Source of the DNA: a bacterium
Lineage (GTDB): Bacteria; Bacteroidota; Bacteroidia; Cytophagales; Thermonemataceae
NCBI GenBank assembly: GCA_025362415.1
Contig: JANYGM010000099.1
Span: forward strand, 1 to 8,279
Reading direction: 5' to 3'
Length of the DNA stretch: 8,279 bases
The notes under the pieces are model-generated. The model made no database searches. It was not told the origin of the DNA and worked only from the letters and a program-made list of their open reading frames with translations. Position 1 is the stretch's first letter. Every line of letters begins with the position of its first letter. Positions 1 to 7,215 of this stretch are shown piece after piece. Both the position numbers and the translations under genes were made by a program.

Positions 1-498
1 ACCTAATAAATTCAAATGCCTTAAACTTCTTAATCTCCAGATATTTTCAGGTAAAGAAGTGAGCTGATTATTAGATAAGTCTAAATACATTAAATCTACA
101 AATTTTTCAGTATTTGCAGGTAAAAAAGTAAGTTGGTTAGATGATAAACCTAAAATTCGTAATTTACGTAAAGCTCCAATATTGTCAGGTAACGTAACTG
201 ATAAATTACCATTTAATTCTAATTCTTGCAAATTTGAGAGCAAAATGATACTTTGAGGTATTTCTACTGCCTGTCTATGATATAGACGTACTTCTGTTAT
301 TTCCATTATTGGTGTTTGAGAATCCCAATCACAATAAGTTATCAAAAATGTAATAAGTTCTTGATATTCAGCTATTTCATATCCAAAATGTGTTTTAAAT
401 TCATCTTTATAGTTTTTTGCCACAATAGCTCCCAAATCTCTATTTTCTTTGTTTGGGCTTTCCAAAAGTGAAAGAAGATTTTGTAGTTCTTTGGTCAT
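1..498 (-). CDS. Leucine-rich-repeat protein, C-terminus cut by window edge
   Basis: An open frame reads from ATG at 498 to the left edge without a stop, giving 166 codons; an in-frame TAA at 532-534 lies upstream, so this ATG is the natural start. Residues 1-60 form a non-repeat N-terminal region, probably helical, that I do not recognise. From about residue 70 there are leucine-rich repeats of the LxxLxLxxNxLxxLP type. The key leucines L90, L113, L136 and L159 are exactly 23 residues apart, and SNQLTFLP and NNQLTSLP mark successive repeats. LRR proteins of this kind are protein-binding scaffolds; the partner here is unknown. There is no signal peptide, so the product is probably cytoplasmic. 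It starts only 19 nt after the YoeB-like toxin on the same strand, with no terminator visible between them, so it may share that operon. The repeat class is sure; the function is not. Confidence 0.88.
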   Translation of the reverse strand, partial: MTKELQNLLSLLESPNKENRDLGAIVAKNYKDEFKTHFGYEIAEYQELITFLITYCDWDSQTPIMEITEVRLYHRQAVEIPQSIILLSNLQELELNGNLSVTLPDNIGALRKLRILGLSSNQLTFLPANTEKFVDLMYLDLSNNQLTSLPENIWRLRSLRHLNLLG

Positions 499-517
499 TT
501 TTTGTGGTTTAGATTTT

Positions 518-775
518 TCAATAATGTCCTTTTAGGGAAATAACAAACAAAGTATCATCAGCAATTTCATAAATATACCTATGTTCTTGCGTAATCCTAC
601 GTGACCATTTGCCAGATAATTCGTGTTTTAGAGGTTCGGGTTTGCCTATTCCTTGATACACGTCTTCCAAAATAGCCCTTGTTAATTGGGCTATTTTTTT
701 GAGTATGGCTTTATTACCAGTCTTTATCCAATAGGCTAAATCCTTGTCTGCTTGTTCTAGGTATCTTATTTCCAT
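518..775 (-). CDS. yoeB: YoeB/Txe-family toxin (RelE superfamily mRNA interferase)
   Basis: This 85-residue protein matches the usual YoeB length (84 in E. coli). It keeps the family signature GKPEPLKHELSGKWSRRIT followed by QEHR and a C-terminal HY. By comparison with E. coli YoeB, the catalytic residues correspond to E47, R66, H84 and Y85, and all are present, so the enzyme looks intact. YoeB-type toxins bind the ribosome and cleave mRNA in the A site, halting translation, unless their antitoxin occupies the active site. The start codon overlaps the end of the upstream antitoxin gene by 10 nt, which suggests translational coupling and is the usual antitoxin-first order. The C-terminal SLKGHY differs from the enterobacterial CRYHY but keeps the terminal His-Tyr pair. 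Family assignment is very secure; cleavage specificity is inferred. Confidence 0.95.
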   Translation of the reverse strand: MEIRYLEQADKDLAYWIKTGNKAILKKIAQLTRAILEDVYQGIGKPEPLKHELSGKWSRRITQEHRYIYEIADDTLFVISLKGHY

Positions 776-1011
776 AAATTATCCAATTCTTCAAGAGTTA
801 CAATTCTACTTTTGCCTTCTGCACGTTGTTTATCTCCATTCAGAATTTTCTTCACAAATTCTGGGTCGTAAGGGCTTTCAGTTTCATCTGTTGCTTTTTT
901 TGCTACTTCTTTTGATACCTCAAATTTAATTTTGAGTGCCTTCATAAATGCTTTGATAGCTAAAATTTGCGTATTATTAGCCGTATGTGCTGTGATAGTG
1001 ATTGTTTCCAT
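766..1011 (-). CDS. Antitoxin of the YoeB-like toxin, DUF2683-type
   Basis: This 81-residue protein is encoded directly upstream of, and overlapping, the YoeB-like toxin. The N-terminus (METITITAHT) reads as a short beta strand. It is followed by a helix with a KAFMKALKIKFEV segment (residues 20-32), then a C-terminal tail with SPYDPEFVKKI (46-56) and an acidic/aromatic end, LEELDNLWK. This arrangement of an N-terminal strand/helix, a central YxPEFV motif and a terminal LW is what I know from Bacteroidota DUF2683-like antitoxins paired with Txe/YoeB toxins. It is not an obvious YefM/Phd sequence. The C-terminal part probably wraps the toxin, and the N-terminal part may dimerise and bind its own promoter (inference). 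A good -33/-7 promoter lies about 45 nt upstream of its ATG. The role is strong from position; the family name is from memory of the motif. Confidence 0.85.
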   Translation of the reverse strand: METITITAHTANNTQILAIKAFMKALKIKFEVSKEVAKKATDETESPYDPEFVKKILNGDKQRAEGKSRIVTLEELDNLWK

Positions 1012-1055
1012 AAAATTATGCTATAAAATTTATTTTTTAGATGCTACTTATTACA

Positions 1056-1087
1056 CAAACTTACCATTTATAATTCAAAATAACAAA
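1056..1087 (-). promoter_or_regulatory. Predicted Bacteroidota promoter of the antitoxin-toxin(-LRR) operon
   Basis: On the minus strand the -7 box TAAGTTTG (plus coordinates 1056-1063) matches the TAnnTTTG consensus perfectly. A TTTG/TTG -33 element lies at 1084-1087, separated by 20 nt. Transcription would begin near 1052, giving a leader of about 40 nt before the antitoxin ATG at 1011. I see no Shine-Dalgarno sequence in that leader. The same intergenic region (1012-1208) also precedes the macroglobulin gene on the other strand, for which I found no equally good promoter. Confidence 0.6.
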
Positions 1088-1208
1088 AAACAATTTATCA
1101 AAAAATCCCTTTTGGCACAATTTTAGTAAAGATTTTAACAAGGTATTACACTAACATAATCCTATTTTTTATCCTACATTTTCTCTACCAATCCTTATGT
1201 AACTTCTT

Positions 1209-4200
1209 ATGAAAAAATTCCTGAAAATTTCCGCTCTATGCTTGTTTCCTATCTTGGGAAGTGGCTTTTTGTTTGATTTTAATTTTTTTGATGACCCTTT
1301 TATCAAAGAACTCAAAAACAAACTAAACCTCTACAACACTTCTTTTACAGAAGAAAAAGTGTATTTGCACTTTGATAAACCCTTTTACAAGCCAGATGAC
1401 GACATTTGGTTTTCTGCCAAAGTCCTCAAATCTACTGACCACAGTGCAAGCAATATCAGCAGTATTTTGCACGTAGAACTTCTAAATCCTCGTGGAAGTG
1501 TGGAGCAAAAAGTAGATATTTCCATTGAAAACGGCGTTGCAAAAGGTGATTTTAAGCTAAATCCTAATGCAGTGGGCGGTTTGTATAAAATAAAAGCCTA
1601 CACCAATTTCCAAAAAAATGCAGGTGAAAATACTTTTTTTGAGAAAACCCTGCAAGTCCAAAAATTCATTAAGCCAAAAATGTTGCTTACGCTAGATTTT
1701 GAAAAAAAATCTTACACAAAAAACGACCTCGTAATGGCTACTCTCAAAGCCAAAAACATTGGTAATGAGCCTATTACAGACAACGAATTTAATTACACTA
1801 TTCAACTGGAAGGCAAACAAATCTTAGCCAAAACCGCCAAAACAGACAAAGATGGCAACGCAAAAATTATGTTCCAACTTCCTGCCAAAATAGACAAAGC
1901 AGACGGACTTATCAATATCATTGTTGAAAATAGAGGTATTAAAGAAAGCATTTCACGTTCTGTGCCTATTGTTTTGAATAATATTGATATGTTGTTTTTC
2001 CCAGAAGGCGGAAATCTCGTTGAAAACGCAGAAAATAGAGTTGCTTTCAAAGCTATGAATGAATTTAGCAAAGCCGCAGAAGTAGAAGGCATTGTTTTGG
2101 ACGAAAAAAACAAGGAAGTAGCACGTTTTAGTAGCTTTTATCAAGGAATGGGAGATTTTGCTTTGCCACGAGCAAATGAAGGTGCTTTTTATAGAGTTAG
2201 ACTTACAAAACCCGCTTCTGACCGTGAATACGCACTTCCACAGGTAGAAAAAAATAATTATACCTTGCACATCAACAACGAAAATATCCAAAAAAATCAG
2301 CTAAATGTGTCGTTTAATGCGCCAAAAAGTGGTACTGTGCATATTGTAGCACAAACTCGTGGACTTGTGCAATACACAAACACAATACAAGCTCGTGAGG
2401 GCAGAAATACGCTAGAAATCAATGCTAAAAATTTTCCTATTGGTGTGGCACAAATCACGCTTTTTGATGCCCAAAAAACACCAAAAGCAGAGAGAATAGT
2501 GTTTGTCGGCAATGCAAACCAACTAAACATTAAAATTTCTTCTAACAAAAAAACCTATATGCCACGAGAAAGAGTGGAAATTTCGGTAGAAACAACAAAC
2601 GAAGATGGTAACGCTATTCCTGCAAACCTTTCTTTGAGCGTTTTGAATGATAAAGTAGTGAGTTTTGCAGATGACAAACAAGATAATTTATTGTCTTATA
2701 TGTTGCTTAGTTCTGATGTAAAAGGTGAAATAGACGAACCTGCTTTTTACTTCAAAAAAGATGAGCCAAAGGCTAAAAAAGCACTTAATTATTTGTTGAT
2801 GACACAAGGTTGGAGACGTTTTTCTTGGGACAAAGTGCTTGATAAAAACCCTGTTTGGAACGTTTTGGCTGAAAAAACAAGCATAAAAGGTACTTTGAGA
2901 GATTATTATAACAATAACAATAATTTCAAAGATGCTGATATTCAAATCACGCTTTTAGAAATGAGCGGACAAAAACGCATTCTTAGAAAAAAAGTTGCTC
3001 CAAATGGTACTTTTGAGTTTGATAATATTGATAGCAATACACCAATACAACTTTTTGCACACAATAAAAATAGTAACAAACAACAATACTTCCAAATTCA
3101 GTTAGAAAATACTGGCTTTTCAAATTCTGGTTATTATGAAAATGATGATATGGATTTAGAATCTGTTAGCATTTCATCAACAAGAAGAAATCAAAGAACT
3201 AACAGAGAAATAAAATCTAGTGTTGATACACGCAAAAATGATAGAATGCTAAACACTTTGCCCTCTTCTGTTGCACCAAAAAATGAAGTGATGAATATTC
3301 CTCTTAAAGAAGACGTAGAAGAAAATACTGTTGGTGATGCAGAAACAGGTTTTTTGGATATAGAAAGCGAAAAAGATATTGTATCAACAGATGAAAAGAA
3401 AAAAGAAGTATCTCAATTATCTGGAAAAGTTGCAGGAATACAAATAAACCAAAAACAGCGCAGGAATGGAATTATTCTTAGGGGAAACAGAAGTGTTATT
3501 AACTATTCGTACGACAATATGCCTATGATTATCAATAAAAAAGGAGTCTATAGTATCCCTTTTGAGGTACTTTCTAAGGAAAATATTACCTCTATGGACA
3601 CTATTTCTACGGAAAATGCTAGGAAATTGTATGGTGGTTATATTGGTCAGTCAAATAATAAATCTTTGGTAATCACAACTAAAAATGAAGTAACCAAATC
3701 AAATTATACAATGTTCAAATCTGTATATCTCACGCCTAATGTTGCTCCTACAAGAGAGTTTTATGCACAGAAAGTTGCTGATGCTCAAAACATTGAACGT
3801 ACAGATTTTAGAGAAACTTTGTATTTTAATCCTTCTTTACAGACAGATAAAAACGGAAAAGCAACTTTTTTCTTTTTTAATTCTGATGAAGAAACTACAT
3901 TTAGAGTTGTGGCAGAAGGTTTTGCTAAAAATGGTAGTTTAGGGCAAAATGACCATACTTTTGCTGTTCAAATGCCATTTTCTTTGGACATAAAAATCCC
4001 TGCTTATTTGTCTGGTGGAGATACTTTGAATTTGCCTATTGTCATCAAAAACAATACAGAAAATAGTGTAAAGGGCATTTTAGGAATGAATACGCCAGAA
4101 AGATTTAGGCTGATTGGTGCAAATTCTCGTGAGGTTTCTTTGAATGCAAAAGAGGTAAAAACTGAATATATGAAAGTAGTAGTTGAAAACCTTGCAGGAA

Positions 4201-5870
4201 CAGAAAAATTACGTTTTAATTTTGCTGGAAATGGGGCGTATGATGCCATTACACAAGAAATTGAGGTTTGCGCCAAAGGCTTTCCTGTGAGTGCATCTTT
4301 TTCTGGTGATGCGCTTGACAAATCTTTTAATTTCAATATAAACGAGCCACTTGCTAAAACAATAAAAGCTGAATTAACAGCTTATTTGAGTGTTTTAAGT
4401 GATTTGACAGAGGGAATGGAGTCTATTTTTAGAGAACCTCACGGCTGTTTTGAGCAAACATCTTCTAGCACTTATCCAAATATTTTAGCCTTGAATTTCT
4501 TACAAGAAACAGGTGACCCAAACGCAGAAATTAAGAAAAAAGCCCTTGAATACATTGATAAAGGCTATAAAAGACTAATTGGCTTTGAAAGCAAAAGCGG
4601 TGGTTTTGAGATTTTTGGTGGCGACCCTGGCAGTGAAAGGCTTACTGCTTACGGACTTATGGAATTTTCTGATATGAAAAAAGTCTATAATAATGTTGAT
4701 GAAAAAATGTTTGTGCGCAATAAAACGTGGCTTTTGAGCAAAAGAAATGGTAAAGGCTCTTTTACAGCAAATATGACTAGCGGTTATGACCAAAAATACA
4801 AAGAAATGATAAACGCTTATATCATCTATGCGCTTTCAGAAATTGGAGAGAAAAACATTGATTTGGAGTTCCAAACGGCATATAAAGAAGCTATAAAGTC
4901 AGAAGATAACTACCAAATTGGACTAATGGCAAACGCTGCTTTTAATCTCAATAAGAAAGCAGAAGGAGAAAATTTGCTTAATATTTTTAGAAAAAACCTA
5001 CCAAAACAAGCAATAGGCAAACTTGCTGCACAAACTTCTATGACGTATTCTGACGGTGGCGCATTGCAAGTAGAAATTTCGGCACTTTTGGCTATGGCTA
5101 TGCAAAAAGCTGATAATCAAAATGTTAGTAATAGTAAAAAAGAATTGTATGATTTGATGAGTTATATCATACAAATGCGTCAAAAAGGCGGTTTTTACTC
5201 TACACAAGCCACTATTTTGGCACTCAAGGCTATTGTAGGTTATGAAAAATTCACTAGAAAAACTCGTGAAAATGGTATTATTACGGTTTTTGTCAATGGA
5301 AAAGAAGCTGGAAAACAAGCATATCAAGCCACAGACAAAAGTAAAATTACTATCACAGGGCTAGAAAAGTATATGCAAGAAGGCAAACAAGATGTAAGAG
5401 TGATGTTTAGCAATGTGAAAAGTGGCGTTCCGTATTCTGTAGATGTTGCTTGGAATAGCTTTACACCTAATTCTAGCAAAAAATGCAAATTAGACATCAA
5501 CACGACTATTGCCGCAAAAAGCATCAATACAAATCAAACTTTGCGCCTTACGACTACGCTCCGCAACACAACAAATGACGTTCAACCTACGCCAATGGCT
5601 ATTGTGGGCATACCTGCGGGACTTTCTGCGCAGGCGTGGCAACTGAAAGAATTACAAGAAAAAGGCGTGTTTGATTATTATGAAGTAAGAAAAAATTATG
5701 TAGTGTTTTATTACAGAGAAATCCGCCCAAACGAGGTAAAAACGGTTAATTTGGACTTAAAAGCAGATGTTTCTGGAAATTATACTGCTCCTGCAAGCGT
5801 GGCATACTTGTATTATGCAAGTGAGTTTAAAGATTGGCAAGCTGGAGAAAAAGTAAAAGTAGCCCCCTAA
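1209..5870 (+). CDS. Alpha-2-macroglobulin-family protein with thioester motif and TonB-plug-like insert
   Basis: This is a 1553-residue exported protein. A basic N-terminus (K2, K3, K6) and hydrophobic stretch form a signal peptide; C11 lacks a proper lipobox. Residues 48-130 (VYLHFDKPFYKP onward) are an MG2 domain, followed by further macroglobulin-like domains. A TQGWRR motif sits at 532-537, and a carboxypeptidase-regulatory-like beta domain begins near 559. Residues 645-735 are a charged, disordered-looking linker, and 735-825 resemble a TonB-receptor plug (SGKVAGIQI to LVITTK). The A2M domain runs from about 867. PHGCFEQ holds the CxEQ thioester motif (C1080, E1082, Q1083), within an alpha-helical thioester domain to about 1380. 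The C-terminal 150 residues are the receptor-binding-like domain. Bacterial homologues are periplasmic protease traps thought to guard the envelope. The often-linked pbpC gene is not in the window. The reading frame is intact throughout; protease-trapping activity is inferred. Confidence 0.93.
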   Translation: MKKFLKISALCLFPILGSGFLFDFNFFDDPFIKELKNKLNLYNTSFTEEKVYLHFDKPFYKPDDDIWFSAKVLKSTDHSASNISSILHVELLNPRGSVEQKVDISIENGVAKGDFKLNPNAVGGLYKIKAYTNFQKNAGENTFFEKTLQVQKFIKPKMLLTLDFEKKSYTKNDLVMATLKAKNIGNEPITDNEFNYTIQLEGKQILAKTAKTDKDGNAKIMFQLPAKIDKADGLINIIVENRGIKESISRSVPIVLNNIDMLFFPEGGNLVENAENRVAFKAMNEFSKAAEVEGIVLDEKNKEVARFSSFYQGMGDFALPRANEGAFYRVRLTKPASDREYALPQVEKNNYTLHINNENIQKNQLNVSFNAPKSGTVHIVAQTRGLVQYTNTIQAREGRNTLEINAKNFPIGVAQITLFDAQKTPKAERIVFVGNANQLNIKISSNKKTYMPRERVEISVETTNEDGNAIPANLSLSVLNDKVVSFADDKQDNLLSYMLLSSDVKGEIDEPAFYFKKDEPKAKKALNYLLMTQGWRRFSWDKVLDKNPVWNVLAEKTSIKGTLRDYYNNNNNFKDADIQITLLEMSGQKRILRKKVAPNGTFEFDNIDSNTPIQLFAHNKNSNKQQYFQIQLENTGFSNSGYYENDDMDLESVSISSTRRNQRTNREIKSSVDTRKNDRMLNTLPSSVAPKNEVMNIPLKEDVEENTVGDAETGFLDIESEKDIVSTDEKKKEVSQLSGKVAGIQINQKQRRNGIILRGNRSVINYSYDNMPMIINKKGVYSIPFEVLSKENITSMDTISTENARKLYGGYIGQSNNKSLVITTKNEVTKSNYTMFKSVYLTPNVAPTREFYAQKVADAQNIERTDFRETLYFNPSLQTDKNGKATFFFFNSDEETTFRVVAEGFAKNGSLGQNDHTFAVQMPFSLDIKIPAYLSGGDTLNLPIVIKNNTENSVKGILGMNTPERFRLIGANSREVSLNAKEVKTEYMKVVVENLAGTEKLRFNFAGNGAYDAITQEIEVCAKGFPVSASFSGDALDKSFNFNINEPLAKTIKAELTAYLSVLSDLTEGMESIFREPHGCFEQTSSSTYPNILALNFLQETGDPNAEIKKKALEYIDKGYKRLIGFESKSGGFEIFGGDPGSERLTAYGLMEFSDMKKVYNNVDEKMFVRNKTWLLSKRNGKGSFTANMTSGYDQKYKEMINAYIIYALSEIGEKNIDLEFQTAYKEAIKSEDNYQIGLMANAAFNLNKKAEGENLLNIFRKNLPKQAIGKLAAQTSMTYSDGGALQVEISALLAMAMQKADNQNVSNSKKELYDLMSYIIQMRQKGGFYSTQATILALKAIVGYEKFTRKTRENGIITVFVNGKEAGKQAYQATDKSKITITGLEKYMQEGKQDVRVMFSNVKSGVPYSVDVAWNSFTPNSSKKCKLDINTTIAAKSINTNQTLRLTTTLRNTTNDVQPTPMAIVGIPAGLSAQAWQLKELQEKGVFDYYEVRKNYVVFYYREIRPNEVKTVNLDLKADVSGNYTAPASVAYLYYASEFKDWQAGEKVKVAP

Positions 5871-5883
5871 CCCCCAAAAGGGG
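5863..5883. repeat. C/G-rich palindromic element overlapping the macroglobulin stop codon
   Basis: CCCCC, TAA, CCCCC, AAAA, GGGG stands out sharply from the AT-rich surroundings. CCCC and GGGG can pair around an A-rich loop. The stop codon TAA (5868-5870) lies inside the element, so the final Ala-Pro codons of the macroglobulin also come from its edge. Very similar CCCCCTAACCCCC...GGGGG strings are, from memory, scattered near gene ends in other Bacteroidota genomes. Only one copy is in this window, so its status as a dispersed repeat cannot be shown here. Confidence 0.45.
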
Positions 5884-5904
5884 AATAAAGACAAAATACA
5901 AATG

Positions 5905-5939
5905 CAAAAAGCCTTTCCAAATGTTGGAAAGGCTTTTTG
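5905..5939. terminator. Bidirectional intrinsic terminator between convergent genes
   Basis: A perfect inverted repeat with 16-bp arms (CAAAAAGCCTTTCCAA at 5905-5920 and its complement at 5924-5939) encloses a 3-nt ATG loop. On both strands the stem ends in a run of five T residues, and on the plus strand TTTTG continues the U-rich tail. It lies 35 nt after the macroglobulin stop and 61 nt beyond the end of the small minus-strand gene, so it can terminate both converging transcripts. Confidence 0.9.
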
Positions 5940-5999
5940 TTTTGGAATAAACCATATTAACAATGTTTAAAAAGGTATTTAGTTGTTAGGTAAAAACAC

Positions 6000-6212
6000 C
6001 TATTTATCTTCTTCAAAAGGGCTTTTTGTTGTTATTTCGCCATTTAGTTCGTAATAAAGTATTCCATTTTCTGAAAAAACATTTGGAACGCCTAGTCGGC
6101 GGTTTTCTTCCTGCGCCCTACGAACAGCTTTTTTTGCTATTTTGGTCATACGCATAGCAAACTGATAAATTTCAATATTATCAAATTTATCAACTTCTTT
6201 AATTTCTCTCAT
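6000..6212 (-). CDS. Small protein (70 aa) coupled to zeta-toxin-like kinase, possible antitoxin
   Basis: This 70-residue protein starts inside the end of the kinase gene (14-nt overlap), so the two are almost surely co-translated. Residues 12-40 look like one amphipathic, basic helix (IEIYQFAMRMTKIAKKAVRR, then AQEENRRLG). They are followed by VPNVFSENGILYYELNGEIT, which reads as a beta-hairpin, and an acidic end (FEEDK). I recall small proteins with a helix plus an ENRRLGxPNVxxxNGxxYY-like segment beside predicted zeta/COG4185-type kinases, which suggests a partner or antitoxin. It has no membrane segment or signal peptide. It is the last gene before the terminator at 5905-5939. That the gene is real is well supported by the overlap and plausible composition; the antitoxin role is inference. 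It could instead be a substrate adaptor or a second inhibitor beside the upstream regulator. Confidence 0.75.
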   Translation of the reverse strand: MREIKEVDKFDNIEIYQFAMRMTKIAKKAVRRAQEENRRLGVPNVFSENGILYYELNGEITTKSPFEEDK

Positions 6213-6780
6213 ATTTATCTAAATTTTGATTAAACACTTCAAAATATCCACCATCAATAACATAAAACTCTTCTTCTTTTCCAGCAGCAACATCTTCTAT
6301 GGAAGTACCAGCATTGTAATACATCATCCATTTATCTGCCAAATCTTTGTATTTGTACCAAAAATTGTGCAAACTTCTGTAATACCTGCGCCTTACAACA
6401 TCATCAGGGATATGATGCCCGCCTTTTTGTACTCTCGCTTTGATACGGCTAATACAGGTTTCTGCGCTATCCAAATAAACATAAATAATTGAAATATTGT
6501 AGTTGTTTGCTTTTGCTTGTTTGATGATATTAAGCAAAGATTTGCCAGACAGGGTACTTTCCACAATAAAACTAATTTCATCTTTGATAAGTTCAGAAAT
6601 TTTATCAAAAAACATTCTACCAGCTTTCACAGAGGCAGCATTTGATTTTGGTTCGTCTAAACTTTTCTCAATTTCGTCAGCATTTAAGAAAAAATAATTA
6701 GTTTGTTCTATCAAATCAACTGCAAAAGTTGATTTACCAGAACCATTTGCACCACCAAGAAGGAAAATTTCTTTTGCCAT
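6199..6780 (-). CDS. Zeta-toxin-family P-loop kinase
   Basis: This 193-residue cytoplasmic P-loop protein has a Walker A motif GGANGSGKST at residues 9-18. NADEI follows at 33-37, whose D35 sits where zeta toxins place the catalytic aspartate. Next come ESTLSG (74-79), a strand IIYVYLD (98-104), and a basic lid segment with R112, R116, GGHHIP (120-125) and RRRYYRS (130-136). This order matches the predicted kinases of the COG4185/zeta-toxin group. Known zeta toxins phosphorylate UDP-N-acetylglucosamine and so block cell-wall synthesis. Whether this one uses the same substrate is not visible in the sequence. It follows the XRE-type regulator after 31 nt, as PezT follows PezA, and overlaps the small downstream gene by 14 nt. 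All recognisable ATP-binding residues are intact. A non-toxic small-molecule kinase remains possible. Confidence 0.88.
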   Translation of the reverse strand: MAKEIFLLGGANGSGKSTFAVDLIEQTNYFFLNADEIEKSLDEPKSNAASVKAGRMFFDKISELIKDEISFIVESTLSGKSLLNIIKQAKANNYNISIIYVYLDSAETCISRIKARVQKGGHHIPDDVVRRRYYRSLHNFWYKYKDLADKWMMYYNAGTSIEDVAAGKEEEFYVIDGGYFEVFNQNLDKYERN

Positions 6781-6811
6781 TTTTATTTATGAATTTTTAG
6801 CAGATATAAAC

Positions 6812-7186
6812 TTATTTATTAACAATGCTTTTTAGGAGTTTTATATCTTCTTCAAGGCTTTTAATGCGTTCTTCCCAATCTTTACGAGGTGTATTTCCAT
6901 TATTTATCATATTTTCCATAACAGGTTGATGGTTATTGATAGAATAGATTATTTTTTGGTCTTGCATATTGACAAGGTCAGCTACAGACATTCCCAATAC
7001 TTCTGCTATCTGATTTAAACGAGAATAAGGCACATCTGTTTCATCTCTTTCTATTTTACCATAACCATTATTGGTCATCTCTAGTAACGCTGCCATATTT
7101 TCTTGTTTGAGATTTTTCATTTCTCTTAAAAATTTAATTTTCTTTCCTAAAGTAAGGTTTTCCGTTTTTTGAGTTGTTTTATACAA
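6812..7186 (-). CDS. XRE-family HTH regulator with C-terminal coiled coil, PezA-like position
   Basis: The protein is 124 residues from the TTG chosen here. Residues 12-74 form a typical Cro/XRE helix-turn-helix (LGKKIKFLREMKNLKQENMA, then the GYGKIERDE recognition region and LNQIAEVLGMSVADL). A linker follows, then a short coiled coil from W104 with I108, L111, I115, L118 and V122 in heptad spacing, probably for dimerisation. No ATG precedes the HTH; the first in-frame ATG (M23) would cut helix 1. The frame extends to a TTG at 7207, but the predicted -7 box (7210-7217) puts the transcript start at about that codon. The TTG at 7186 is therefore preferred. It heads an operon with the zeta-like kinase 31 nt downstream, so it probably represses the operon and may neutralise the kinase. 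It is shorter than PezA (about 158 aa), so the antitoxin role is uncertain. Confidence 0.85.
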   Translation of the reverse strand: MYKTTQKTENLTLGKKIKFLREMKNLKQENMAALLEMTNNGYGKIERDETDVPYSRLNQIAEVLGMSVADLVNMQDQKIIYSINNHQPVMENMINNGNTPRKDWEERIKSLEEDIKLLKSIVNK

Positions 7187-7215
7187 ACTAATAAGACTAA
7201 ATAACAACTCAAAAA
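7166..7215. repeat. 13-bp perfect inverted repeat, candidate operator of the HTH regulator
   Basis: The left arm TTTTTGAGTTGTT (7166-7178) is the exact reverse complement of the right arm AACAACTCAAAAA (7203-7215), with 24 nt between them. The arm centres are 37 bp apart, about three and a half helical turns. The right arm overlaps the regulator's predicted -7 box (7210-7217) and its presumed transcription start, and the left arm lies just inside the coding region. This placement suits autorepression by a dimeric XRE protein. A role as an RNA hairpin is less likely, because most of the right arm lies upstream of the predicted transcript start. Confidence 0.5.

Noticed and set aside
1010..1030. 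Direct repeat ATAAAATT (1010-1017, 1023-1030) at the antitoxin start as an operator
   Set aside because: Eight bases of pure A/T in AT-rich DNA is expected by chance, and the second copy is not symmetric to a promoter element.
744..1126. Two plus-strand open frames (744-929 and 932-1126) antisense to the antitoxin and toxin
   Set aside because: They mirror well-supported minus-strand genes, show no family features, and their hydrophobic composition follows from complementing those genes.
1163..1182. TATTTTTT and TACATTTT as -7 boxes for the macroglobulin
   Set aside because: Each has a mismatch to TAnnTTTG and neither has a TTG at the -33 distance, so no promoter was called.
1209..1241. C11 of the macroglobulin as a lipoprotein cysteine
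   Set aside because: The preceding residues SAL do not fit a lipobox (leucine at -1); an ordinary signal peptide is more likely.
1802..2945. Several minus-strand open frames opposite the macroglobulin gene
   Set aside because: They lie wholly inside an intact coding frame with clear domains. Their Ser/Phe/Cys-rich translations are typical antisense shadows.
6226..6697. Plus-strand open frames opposite the kinase
   Set aside because: The minus-strand kinase has Walker A and other conserved motifs; these are shadows.
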